The translations under genes were made by a program, and so were the position numbers. The notes beneath the pieces were generated by a model that worked only from the letters and a program-made list of their open reading frames with translations, made no database searches and was not told where the DNA came from. Below, piece by piece: positions 16,165 through 24,567 of a stretch of DNA of 64,000 nt. Source of the stretch: JAUMBM01 sp964645715 (GTDB lineage: Bacteria; Bacteroidota; Bacteroidia; Chitinophagales; Saprospiraceae). Each line of letters starts with the position of its first letter. Within the stretch, counting starts at the first letter, position 1. Location of the stretch: NCBI GenBank assembly GCA_964645715.1, contig CAZYAO010000001.1, positions 129,729 to 193,728 on the forward strand, written 5' to 3'.

Positions 16165-18678
16165 ATGTTGCGCTACATAGCGATACTATTGAATTTGCTG
16201 TTGGCCAGCATCTCCTTGCTGGCGCAGCTCCAGTCACCCAACCAGTTTCTAAGGCACCGGGTGGGTGAAATGTACACACCTCATCATCGAGTTGTTGATT
16301 ATTTTGAGCATGTGGCAGCCAACAGCGCCCATGTCAAACTGGTTAATTATGGCTATACAGAGGAGGATCGGCCTTTGTTACTTGCGGTGATTTCGAGCCC
16401 TGAGAATTTGGCCAAGATAGATGCAATCAGGGAAAATAACTTGCGGAGGGCAGGGTTGCTGGCAGGCAAGCCTGACCCGGCATTGGATCGTGCAATAGTC
16501 TGGATGAGCTATACAGTTCATGGCAATGAGGCACCCGGTACAGAATCTAGTATGCTGGTATTGCACGATCTTGCCAACCCGAGCAACCAAGAGATGCAGG
16601 AATGGCTGCGCAACACGGTTGTACTCATTGATCCGTGTTCAAATCCCGATGGTTTTGACCGGTACACCCATTGGTTCAGGGGGGTTGCCAATCGTTGGCC
16701 AAGTGTGGCTACGCGTACGATAGAGCATATAGAGCCTTGGCCTAGGGGTCGGGTGAATCACTATATGTTTGATCTGAATCGTGACTGGGCTTGGCAAACA
16801 CAGGTGGAGAGCCGCCACAGAATCGCACAATACAGACAGTGGTTACCGCATGTACATGCCGATTTTCATGAGCAGGGTTATGAAAGTCCTTATTATTTTG
16901 CACCCGCTGCCCAGCCTTATCATGCTTATCTTACCGACTGGCAGTCAGATTTTCAGCAGGTAATTGGCAAAAATCACGCTCGCTACTTCGACCAAAATGG
17001 ATGGTTGTACTTTACTCGTGAAGTATTCGACCTGCTGTATCCGAGCTATGGAGATACCTATCCAATGTTTACAGGGGCTATTGGTATGACGTACGAACAG
17101 GCGGGTAACAGCAGTGGTGGCCGGGGTATACAGCTGTCCAATGGGGATACACTGACACTGGCTGATCGGGTAATTCACCACTATACAACCGGCATCAGTA
17201 CAGTGGAAATTTCCAGTAAGAATGCTGGTGAGCTGGTTAAAAATTTTGAAAGCTTTTACGACCGTTCACAAAAAAATCCTGTCGGCCCTTACAAGACCTA
17301 TGTGATAAAGGGCACCAATCCGGAGGGAAGGCTGAAGGCACTTGCTTCTTTGTTGGATTTGAATGGTATTCGCTATGGCCGATCATCAAGTCGAAGCAAT
17401 CTGCGCGCTTATGATTACCAGACAGGACAAGAAGCAAGTATCTGGGTTGAGCCCGGAGACATGATCGTATCGGCCTTTCAGCCCAATTCGGTTTTGGCTC
17501 AGGTGCTGATGGATCCCAAGACAGAGTTGGTAGATTCCATGACGTATGATATTACGGCCTGGAGCTTGCCGTATGCCTATGGCTTGCAGGCTTACGCCAG
17601 TACAGCAACGGTAAAGGCTGAAGAGCCATATACATTTGCCGCGTTTAGAAATCAGGTCACAGAAAATAATGAGCCCTACGCCTATATCGCTCCCTGGCAA
17701 TCCATGCAGGACGCAAAATTTTTGTCAGAGGTACTGCGATCGGGATTGGTGGCTCGTCGCAGCAATGCAGCTTTTACCGTTACAGGAAAGCGTTTTGCTG
17801 CGGGAAGTGTTGTAATCAGCCGGGCAGACAATCGGAAACGTTCTGACTTCAACGAGTTAATGCGTAGTCTGATCAATAAGCATCAGACTGCTGTACAGGC
17901 TGTGAGCTCAGGGATGAGCAGTGAGGGAGCCGATCTGGGATCTGAGTCCTTTAGACTGATTCCTATACCTAAGATTGCAGTGCTGGGCGACGAGCCTACG
18001 TATTCTTACGAGTTTGGAGCTGTATGGTTTTATTTCGAGCGGCAACTAGAGTATCCCGTAGATGTATATCCGGCAAGGCAGCTGAGTCAGTTGCCATTGG
18101 ACGACTACAACGTTCTGGTAATGCCTGAAGGTTATTATTCGCTCAGCAATGATGAGCGGACAAAGCTTAGCACATGGGTTAGAAAAGGAGGAAGGCTCAT
18201 TGCCGTTGGGGATGCTTTGCATGCATTTGCCGGGGAGTCTGGATTTGGCCTGGCAGCAGTGGAGGGGTCTGAGGAGAAGGAAGCTGCTGCCACTGCAGCT
18301 ACACAAAGCCGGGAGCCTTATGCAGGGCAGGAGCGTAGAGCCATTAGCTCAATCAACGCAGGGGCGATTTTTAAGGTAGATCTGGATGAGACGCATCCAC
18401 TGGCCAGTGGCCTGGGCAGCAGCTATTTTTCTTTAAAAACAAATACGCTTGCCTATAAGGCGCTGGAGGAAGGGTGGTCAGTAGGAATGCTGAACAGCAA
18501 TCCCCAAATTATTGGCTTTGTTGGGTATAAAGCGATTGAAACGCTCAAGAACACCTTAGTCTTTGGGGTAGAAGAAAAAGGTCGAGGCAGCATCGTATAC
18601 TTGGTAGATAACCCCCTTTTTAGAGGCTTTTGGGAAAATGGCAAGCTGCTCTTTAGTAATGCCATTTTTTTTCACTAA
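16165..18678 (+). CDS. Secreted M14-family zinc carboxypeptidase with C-terminal glutamine-amidotransferase-like domain
   Basis: 837 aa with a signal peptide (I-L-L-N-L-L-L-A-S-I-S-L-L-A-Q). The M14 catalytic domain spans about residues 25-360: zinc ligands in V-H-G-N-E-A-P-G-T-E (H and E), the third ligand His in H-A-D-F-H-E-Q-G-Y-E, the N-P-D-G-F and D-L-N-R-D-W motifs, and the catalytic Glu in T-Y-E-Q-A-G. After a middle region, residues ~590-690 (K-I-A-V-L-G-D-E-P then G-G-R-L-I-A-V-G-D) look like a class-I amidotransferase-type Rossmann fold. This two-domain form is common in Bacteroidota peptidases. It probably degrades peptides in the periplasm or outside the cell. It converges with the reductase gene and shares a hairpin with its end. 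Confidence 0.9.
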   Translation: MLRYIAILLNLLLASISLLAQLQSPNQFLRHRVGEMYTPHHRVVDYFEHVAANSAHVKLVNYGYTEEDRPLLLAVISSPENLAKIDAIRENNLRRAGLLAGKPDPALDRAIVWMSYTVHGNEAPGTESSMLVLHDLANPSNQEMQEWLRNTVVLIDPCSNPDGFDRYTHWFRGVANRWPSVATRTIEHIEPWPRGRVNHYMFDLNRDWAWQTQVESRHRIAQYRQWLPHVHADFHEQGYESPYYFAPAAQPYHAYLTDWQSDFQQVIGKNHARYFDQNGWLYFTREVFDLLYPSYGDTYPMFTGAIGMTYEQAGNSSGGRGIQLSNGDTLTLADRVIHHYTTGISTVEISSKNAGELVKNFESFYDRSQKNPVGPYKTYVIKGTNPEGRLKALASLLDLNGIRYGRSSSRSNLRAYDYQTGQEASIWVEPGDMIVSAFQPNSVLAQVLMDPKTELVDSMTYDITAWSLPYAYGLQAYASTATVKAEEPYTFAAFRNQVTENNEPYAYIAPWQSMQDAKFLSEVLRSGLVARRSNAAFTVTGKRFAAGSVVISRADNRKRSDFNELMRSLINKHQTAVQAVSSGMSSEGADLGSESFRLIPIPKIAVLGDEPTYSYEFGAVWFYFERQLEYPVDVYPARQLSQLPLDDYNVLVMPEGYYSLSNDERTKLSTWVRKGGRLIAVGDALHAFAGESGFGLAAVEGSEEKEAAATAATQSREPYAGQERRAISSINAGAIFKVDLDETHPLASGLGSSYFSLKTNTLAYKALEEGWSVGMLNSNPQIIGFVGYKAIETLKNTLVFGVEEKGRGSIVYLVDNPLFRGFWENGKLLFSNAIFFH

Positions 18679-18696
18679 CTAACTACTAACCGTGGT

Positions 18697-18742
18697 TTTA
18701 TGAGCTCTATGGATGATAATGTTTATCCATAGAGCTCATAAA
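18697..18742. terminator. 18-bp inverted repeat between convergent genes
   Basis: Arms at 18697-18714 and 18725-18742 are exact reverse complements, with a 10-nt loop. The right arm includes the last six codons and the first base of the stop codon of the minus-strand reductase gene. The left arm is the non-coding tail of the plus-strand peptidase transcript. It probably serves as a shared end structure; no long T-run follows it. Confidence 0.5.
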
Positions 18743-19581
18743 CCAATTGGCTTTTGTTATAGCCCATATTCCCAGCCAGATTACCTACGGCTTCATCAAT
18801 CATAGCGGTCCACCCACAAAGGTAAAATTTGATATCATCCCTCTTTTCCGGATAGTCCCGAGTATAAATATCGTGTACATAACCGGCGTACACAGGGAAA
18901 GAAAACTGTTGTGGATCAATATTTTTTTCTCTGGACAATGCTACAGAGTAGCGAAAGCCGGGCAGGCTTTGCTGTAATGACTCAAATTCTTCCCGATAAA
19001 GGATACCGTCGGCATATCGGGTGCCAAAAATAAGATGTATACTTTTATGTACTTTTTGTCTGCGTACAATGTCCTGCAGCATGGCACGGAAGGGCGCTAC
19101 ACCCGTACCGGTGCAAATCATGACAAGGTCAGTGTCCAGCACCTCCGGCAGTACAAATCCACCGTCAGGCTGTTTACATTTGATGATGTGACCGGGTTGC
19201 ACTTGATCAAAAAGGTAGGTAGTAGCCAGCCCGCCTTCTAGCTTCACAATACAGAACTCTAAACAGTTGCTGCCATCCGGGGCATTGGCAATTGAGTAGC
19301 TTCGCCACCGCTGGAGCCTTTTTTCCCCCACAGGCAAATCCATGGTCACGAACTGTCCAGCTGTATATGCTATTTCACCCTGGCTTTGATCCACTTCCAG
19401 CCAAAATCGCCTTGTTGAGGGACTTTGNNNNNNNNNNNNNNNNNNNNNNNNNNNNNNNNNNNNNNNNNNNNNNNNNNNNNNNNNNNNNNNNNNNNNNNNN
19501 NNNNNNNNNNNNNNNNNNNNNNNNNNNGGGACTTTGCTGCTCTATTCGGATAACTTTACCTTCAAACCATTTTGCAGGCAT
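18723..19581 (-). CDS. Ferredoxin-NADP reductase-like flavoprotein (interrupted only by an assembly gap)
   Basis: FAD/NAD(P)-binding oxidoreductase of the FNR fold without a [2Fe-2S] domain. The FAD motif reads R-W-R-S-Y-S-I-A-N-A and the nucleotide-binding motif C-T-G-T-G-V-A-P-F-R. The C-terminal Y-L-C-G-W-T-A-M-I-D-E-A and final L-V-Y-E-L-Y-G match the family. The gene starts M-P-A-K-W-F-E-G at 19581 and runs through 100 N (19428-19527). Removing the N run and one copy of the 9-bp repeat on its flanks leaves 750 nt, an open frame of 249 aa across the join. It probably passes electrons between NAD(P)H and a ferredoxin or flavin partner. Its nearest same-strand neighbours are a membrane protein and a flavoprotein of the geranylgeranyl reductase type. 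Confidence 0.85.
19428..19527. other. Scaffold gap (100 N) with 9-bp overlapping flanks
   Basis: Exactly 100 N. The nine bases GGGACTTTG occur immediately before (19419-19427) and immediately after (19528-19536) the run. Collapsing them restores the reductase reading frame, so the contigs probably overlap and nothing is missing. Confidence 0.9.
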
Positions 19582-19725
19582 AATACGAGTATATTGCGTT
19601 TAGCAAGGGGGGCTTACACCGGCTATTGTAGTCTGTTACTCAGGAATATTCGGCGGCTATTCATTCCCCACACTTGTCGCATAAATAAACAGCCAACCGT
19701 AATTTTCGTTTGGGTAGTATCTGCA

Positions 19726-20451
19726 TTACTCAACAGAATTCTCAGGGACAAGGGATTCCTGGCTCTTTGTATACTTGCGTAAGATGGCGCGTATGGCCAA
19801 AAAGCCGAGTACCAGTATCCATGCCCAACCAGCAACCAGGACGACAATGGCCAGTGATTCATTGCCCGAACAGGACAGGTTGCACGATAAGGCAGCAACC
19901 AGCACCCCTAACACAAAGGCAGCGAGTATCACTAAAATTATCAATGCAATACTAGCACCAAGGCTTATTTCTCCTTCTTGTCTGGCGATACGGTACAACT
20001 GACGGCTCTCCTGAAAAGAGGAGCGAATCTTCATTCGAAATGTCTTGAACATACTTCCCGTACTGGTTTGTGTTGGCTCGCGGAGAGCAATAGTACGGGC
20101 AGTAAAACTGTATGCATTGGCCGGGGCGGCTATCGGTTGCTGTGCGATGCTCATCAGGTGAATTACAAAAAAGGCCGTACTGGCGACTACCAGAAAAAAA
20201 TCAAAAGTCTTTTGGCGCAAATAGTAGGTTGTATCTCCTTTTTGTCGCCATGCAGGGAAGGGATAAAAAGCCAGCGCCAATGCGATGACGATGAGCAGAG
20301 GCGTTCTCCACAGCGGAGACAGATAGTAGTCCTGTAGGAAGAGCAGATAAGCGAGGTATACAGTATTGGCCATGATGGCCAAGTGGAGGATGGCCAAAAT
20401 TCCCCGGCTTTTCAAGGGGTTACTTTTTGCCCAATATGAAAGTGCTAGCAT
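19726..20451 (-). CDS. Hypothetical multi-pass membrane protein
   Basis: 241 aa, family not recognised. Hydrophobic segments lie near residues 18-40, 50-63, 85-105, 160-190 and 200-225. A basic, soluble stretch (about 120-160: F-K-T-F-R-M-K-I-R-S-S-F) lies between the third and fourth helices. Two cysteines (C-N-L-S-C) flank the fourth and fifth. It starts 10 nt after the stop of the flavoprotein gene, so the two are probably one transcript. No function can be assigned. Confidence 0.7.
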   Translation of the reverse strand: MLALSYWAKSNPLKSRGILAILHLAIMANTVYLAYLLFLQDYYLSPLWRTPLLIVIALALAFYPFPAWRQKGDTTYYLRQKTFDFFLVVASTAFFVIHLMSIAQQPIAAPANAYSFTARTIALREPTQTSTGSMFKTFRMKIRSSFQESRQLYRIARQEGEISLGASIALIILVILAAFVLGVLVAALSCNLSCSGNESLAIVVLVAGWAWILVLGFLAIRAILRKYTKSQESLVPENSVE

Positions 20452-20461
20452 GATGGTGATA

Positions 20462-21724
20462 TTACTGGCTGATATGTCGCAAATTACGTTTTTTGAACCA
20501 CATGTTCAGCCAAAACAAAGGGTTAACAATCTGTTTGCGGTAATCAAAATCTGTGTACATGCGGCAAAGTACGTTGACCATGCCCGGATGATTGGCAATA
20601 AATGTCGTGATAGGATTGGCGAGCCAGGTGTTTTCCATCAGCCGCTGCAACCGATAGCTAAGACGCATCTCTGATCGAAGCACCCTTTCGATACGCACAT
20701 CGTAGGCCTGTAAGTAAGCTGCATCAAACCGACTGTCCACCAGCGCTTTGGCGGCTAGTTCTGCAGCTATCCAACCGCTGTAGAAGGCATTGCCAATGCC
20801 TTCTCCCGTGAGTGGATCGATGAGGTGGCCTGCGTCACCCAGGAGTAGAAAGTGATCACCTGAGAGGAGTCTTTCTTTTGAACCAAGGGGTAGTCCGTAA
20901 CCAGTAATTTTTCCTTCCAGGCGAGCATGCGCAAATCGCTGTCGTATGGCAGGATTATTTTCGATCACTTCTGGCATCAATTCTCGTAGGTTTAGCCTGC
21001 GCTTAGATACGATGTCGGAGCGGACACCCAGGCCTACATTAGCCAGACCGTTGGGGAGTTTGAAAAGCCAAAAGTAGCCGGGGTTTAGTTCTTTTAAAAA
21101 ATGTAGTTCGATAAAATTGTCATCGTGAAATCCGGTAACCCCCGAGTAATAGGCGCGCACGGCAGCTGCATGGTGGCTGGCATCAACCTGCAGCCCTGCT
21201 TGCTTTCTACTGAATTGTGAATGAGCCCCGTCCGCTATTAGCAGGAGTTTGCAGTGGGATTCAAAGGTTCCGTCGGCGGAGCGAATTTTCCAGCCGTCAG
21301 TAATTCGTTCATAGTCCGTAATCTGTACACCTGTCCTGAAGTCTATGTTGGAGCGTCTTTCGACTTCCTGAACCATAAAATAATCGAAATCAAGTCGCTT
21401 GCTCACATATCCTGGTGCCTGATCAGTCGACTTGTTGTAACCCGGCGAAAAAGGTAGTTCAATCAACCTGCCTGTAGGGGGAAAAAAGCGAACACCCCAG
21501 CTGTCAACCGGTTGAAAATTGTGTATGAACCGCGTTAGTATGGACGGGTCCAGCCGATCGAGTAACAGTGGCACCTTACCACTGAGAGCGTCACCGCATA
21601 TTTTGTCCCGCGGGAAGGAAGCTTTGTCGATAAGTTGGCAAGGGATGCCAAGATAGCTGAGCTTAAGAGCAGCATACGTACCGGCCGGGCCAGCGCCCAC
21701 AATACAGATGTCGGGTTGATCCAT
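20462..21724 (-). CDS. FAD-dependent oxidoreductase, geranylgeranyl-reductase family
   Basis: The ATG at 21724 begins M-D-Q-P-D-I-C-I-V-G-A-G-P-A-G, placing the dinucleotide-binding motif at the N-terminus; an upstream in-frame ATG adds 17 residues of no apparent role. I-D-K-A-S-F-P-R-D-K-I-C-G-D (about residue 35) and L-L-L-G-D-A-G-H-L-I-D-P-L-T-G-E-G-I-G (about residue 285) are hallmarks of the geranylgeranyl reductase / FixC-like group of flavoproteins. Length 420 aa. Members reduce isoprenoid chains or act on lipids and aromatic compounds. The FNR-like protein encoded two genes downstream could be an electron donor, which is inference. Confidence 0.88.
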   Translation of the reverse strand: MDQPDICIVGAGPAGTYAALKLSYLGIPCQLIDKASFPRDKICGDALSGKVPLLLDRLDPSILTRFIHNFQPVDSWGVRFFPPTGRLIELPFSPGYNKSTDQAPGYVSKRLDFDYFMVQEVERRSNIDFRTGVQITDYERITDGWKIRSADGTFESHCKLLLIADGAHSQFSRKQAGLQVDASHHAAAVRAYYSGVTGFHDDNFIELHFLKELNPGYFWLFKLPNGLANVGLGVRSDIVSKRRLNLRELMPEVIENNPAIRQRFAHARLEGKITGYGLPLGSKERLLSGDHFLLLGDAGHLIDPLTGEGIGNAFYSGWIAAELAAKALVDSRFDAAYLQAYDVRIERVLRSEMRLSYRLQRLMENTWLANPITTFIANHPGMVNVLCRMYTDFDYRKQIVNPLFWLNMWFKKRNLRHISQ

Positions 21725-21809
21725 GAGAAGGATTTTTTGTGGCCGTGCAGCAATTGTCAACACAGCGGCCAGCAAGCTGGCTGATTTGGGTATATGAAAA
21801 GCAAGGAGC

Positions 21810-23378
21810 TCATTCTTTTATCCATACCTTCCAGCCGTTTGTCGTTTCCGAATGCCATTGCAGCAAGTACTGGCCCGGGGGCAACTGGCGAATTGGCAAG
21901 CTGACTGCTGACCCTACAACGGTCTCGGCGGTAGAAAGAACGGGCTTCCCAAGCATGTTAAAGACTTGAATAGTGATTCGTTGCATCTGTCCGGGATTTG
22001 TCCATTGCAACTGGAGATCATACCGGGCCGGATTGGGGAAGAGTAATAGTAGATCCGGAGATGCCTCTGCATAGGCCAGGCTGGTTGGTGTTTCAATCTC
22101 AACAATATTGCTGTAGGCAGAGGTATCCCCGACAGCATACGCACGAATGCGGTAACGAAAGAGTGTGCCGCCGGAGAGATGTAGTTCGTCATAAGATTCT
22201 GTATTCGCCGGCAGGCTGGCGAGCAGCCCGAAATCCTCAGTACTGCCGATGGATTTCTCCAGCAGAAAACCTGTTTCTGAGGAGTTGTTGTCCAACCAGC
22301 TGATCCGATAGCTTCCGTCGTTTTGTGCTGTAGCCGTGAGCTGCACTGGAGCCAGCAATATTGAGCAGTCATTGTCAATAAATGTTGTCGTTTGCTCTCT
22401 AATGTCAGGCAGCAGTGGGTAAAAAGCGTCCCCGGGGCAGGAAGTAGCACAGCCGTCTCTATGGCCGGCAATGCGCGCGAGCACCAGGCCCGACGAGGCG
22501 TGTAGCGCCTCTTCCTGTGGATGGATACCTGCGTCGCAGGACTTCCATGCCAATAGCCTGATGAGCGTATTGCGCGCTGGTTCGGCCGGTATTTGGTTTG
22601 TATAATTACCCAGCATACATATCCCCGCCGTGCCGGGGTTGCGACCGCAAAAGTGAGCACCCGTGATGTTATTGCCTCGGCCTGTATATGCATTTCCCTG
22701 AGGATCAATAAGCCAGTTATACCCAATATCTGCCCAGCCATTGGTGTTGACATGAAAATCCCAGATAGACCGTACTACGGCTGACCAGTCACTAGCTAGA
22801 TTAGTGCCGGCTGCGTGGTGGACAATCAGATGTGTGACCTGTGTTGTGCTGGGGCTGGCAGCCGGTGGGCAGTCTCCGGCAGGACACCATTGGGCTCGGC
22901 TGATGAGGCCAGGTGGCGGGCATGGACAGGAGGAAGGACCAGTAGTTATGGAAGTCTCAGCAGGTAAACTCAGTACAGGTTCGGGACTGGCCCCGGGGCT
23001 GTAAAAATGTGCACTGAGTCGTAGCGGATATGCGGCCTGACCATGGCTTCGTAGCTGGTAATAGCGATGTTCCGGAGCCGTAAACCCTAGTTCGCTGACT
23101 ACTCGTTCAGGATTATGGGTGTCCCTATCAACTTTATACCAGTCAGTCCACTGTCGATTATCGGTAGAAAAACGAACTTCAAGAGAGCTGTAAGGGGCAT
23201 TTTCCCAACAAAATGAAAAGGCGATAAACGGAGATAGATTCGAAAAGGAAAAAGAGTCTACCACAACAACAGACTCATGGTCTTGTGGGATGAGGTGGAG
23301 GTTCACCAGCCTTGCTGATTGTGCAAACAGTAGGAGGGAGCAAAACGAGCAAAAAAGCATGAGCACCATTTTTCCCAT
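21810..23378 (-). CDS. Secreted PGRP-type N-acetylmuramoyl-L-alanine amidase with T9SS type A sorting domain
   Basis: 522 aa. Signal peptide M-L-F-C-S-F-C-S-L-L-L-F-A-Q at the N-terminus. A peptidoglycan-recognition / amidase_2 domain spans about residues 155-340: T-H-L-I-V-H-H-A-A-G near 180, W-A-D-I-G-Y-N-W-L-I, and the zinc-ligand region A-G-H-R-D-G-C-A-T-S-C-P-G. A fibronectin-type segment follows (about 345-435: S-W-L-D-N-N-S-S-E-T-G-F-L-L-E). The tail L-F-P-N-P-A-R-Y-D-L to W-K-V-W-I-K-E is a type IX secretion sorting domain. It likely cleaves peptidoglycan outside the cell, for defence, predation or recycling. It lies 11 nt after the TrpF-like gene in the same direction. Confidence 0.9.
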   Translation of the reverse strand: MGKMVLMLFCSFCSLLLFAQSARLVNLHLIPQDHESVVVVDSFSFSNLSPFIAFSFCWENAPYSSLEVRFSTDNRQWTDWYKVDRDTHNPERVVSELGFTAPEHRYYQLRSHGQAAYPLRLSAHFYSPGASPEPVLSLPAETSITTGPSSCPCPPPGLISRAQWCPAGDCPPAASPSTTQVTHLIVHHAAGTNLASDWSAVVRSIWDFHVNTNGWADIGYNWLIDPQGNAYTGRGNNITGAHFCGRNPGTAGICMLGNYTNQIPAEPARNTLIRLLAWKSCDAGIHPQEEALHASSGLVLARIAGHRDGCATSCPGDAFYPLLPDIREQTTTFIDNDCSILLAPVQLTATAQNDGSYRISWLDNNSSETGFLLEKSIGSTEDFGLLASLPANTESYDELHLSGGTLFRYRIRAYAVGDTSAYSNIVEIETPTSLAYAEASPDLLLLFPNPARYDLQLQWTNPGQMQRITIQVFNMLGKPVLSTAETVVGSAVSLPIRQLPPGQYLLQWHSETTNGWKVWIKE

Positions 23379-23389
23379 CAGACGAAAGT

Positions 23390-24064
23390 TTATTGTGGTG
23401 ATGAAACAGCGGTATCATACGCTTCCCAAGTATCAAACCATTCATCCAGCTCATCAAAATTCTTACAGCCTACTCTCTCCTCTGATCCGCCTCGGAGGTG
23501 GAAACCGTCGACACCGATTTGTTTCCATAATTGAACTGCGGTTGCGCCATCAGCAGTAGTTTCAATAAGAACAGCGTACAAGCTTGCCCAATCGGCTAGC
23601 TGTCGTAAGGAGAAAGGCCTGCCTTCTGTAAGGTCGGCCATGGAGATACCCCCCTTTGCGTAGTTAATAACGAAAAAATCGACAAAAGGGCTGTATTCCT
23701 TTAGCCATGCAGCTACAACTTCTGCCTGGTCATCCTCACTGACCACCCATTCCATGAAAATCACTACTGCATTTTCAGAGAGCACAGCAAGCTCCTCTAT
23801 GGGATAAAATTGATCCACCTGTACGGCGTCAAGTGCAAGAGCGGCAGCAACTGTCAGTATATCTTCGGCGGAGGCTAAACCAAATTCACCGCAAATGCCC
23901 GGACCGTCAACCCACTCGCGGATAGCTGCCACCTGGCGATTGGTCGTGGCCTGTGGATCAGTCGCATTCAGGCAGAATCCCAGCCAGCTAACGTCACGGG
24001 CTGCAAAATAGCGGGCATCGGTGAGGTGAGAAATAGCGCCGGCTTTGATTTTTATGGGGTACAT
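23390..24064 (-). CDS. TrpF-like protein (phosphoribosylanthranilate isomerase fold) lacking the catalytic residues
   Basis: 224 aa that line up with TrpF by pattern: K-A-G-A-I-S-H-L-T-D-A-R-Y-F-A-A stands where TrpF has K-I-C-G-I-T-x-L-x-D-A, then W-L-G-F, then L-D-A-V-Q-V for the TrpF L-x-A-V-Q-L-H strand. In this alignment the catalytic cysteine becomes glycine. The catalytic aspartate strand (L-L-D) reads V-I-N, so the Asp is Asn. The S-P-R loop is also missing. No other trp gene is adjacent; the gene starts a probable two-gene transcript with a secreted amidase. It is a TIM-barrel protein of unknown job rather than a tryptophan enzyme. The alignment is by eye from memory of the family. 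Confidence 0.7.
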   Translation of the reverse strand: MYPIKIKAGAISHLTDARYFAARDVSWLGFCLNATDPQATTNRQVAAIREWVDGPGICGEFGLASAEDILTVAAALALDAVQVDQFYPIEELAVLSENAVVIFMEWVVSEDDQAEVVAAWLKEYSPFVDFFVINYAKGGISMADLTEGRPFSLRQLADWASLYAVLIETTADGATAVQLWKQIGVDGFHLRGGSEERVGCKNFDELDEWFDTWEAYDTAVSSPQ

Positions 24065-24280
24065 AATCGTTTGTGAAGTGTATATGTGAAGCGATAATCG
24101 TTAGTGCTATAGTGGCTCACCATAAATGGGAGCATGAAATTATTAAAAAAACGGGCAAACAACTGAAAATATTTATTCAAACCTAACAAGGTAAGCTTAT
24201 CATTGAATTATGTTATCTTTAATGTGGTAGTAGACTACCAAATGCCAGTGGTACGTTTTTTACCGATAAACACATAATAA

Positions 24281-24556
24281 ATGAGCATTGTCACGAAGCT
24301 CGTTCTACCTGCACTCATTACGAGTTTGGCGTATACAATTTGGCGTATCAGCCGGCGAATATGGTGGACATACCAGCATGTTGACGAGGACACCATGCGA
24401 GATTTCTGGATACAGCGCCTCAAGAGCGAGTCTCCCGAAGAACATCAGCGCGTCGTTGACCATCTGGGCATCTGTAATAGTTGTCGACAGCTGTTGGATG
24501 ACATAAAAAATGAAAAGCTGATCATTGAGCAGAAGCGCATTAGCCGGCGTTTCTGA
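24281..24556 (+). CDS. Small membrane protein with anti-sigma-type HxxxCxxC motif
   Basis: 91 aa. One N-terminal hydrophobic stretch (about residues 5-20) is followed by an aromatic/basic segment. The soluble part contains V-V-D-H-L-G-I-C-N-S-C-R-Q-L, an Hx3Cx2C motif as found in zinc-binding anti-sigma factors. The N-terminus is therefore membrane-embedded and the motif C-terminal, the reverse of the usual anti-sigma layout, where the zinc domain precedes the helix. No sigma factor gene is adjacent. It ends 11 nt before the convergent SDR gene. Coding potential is supported by the intact motif and full frame; the function is unknown. Confidence 0.6.
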   Translation: MSIVTKLVLPALITSLAYTIWRISRRIWWTYQHVDEDTMRDFWIQRLKSESPEEHQRVVDHLGICNSCRQLLDDIKNEKLIIEQKRISRRF

Positions 24557-24567
24557 TGTGTTGATGG

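Noticed and set aside
21914..22753. 279-codon minus-strand frame within the amidase gene
   Set aside because: Shadow of the PGRP amidase in another frame; no motifs.
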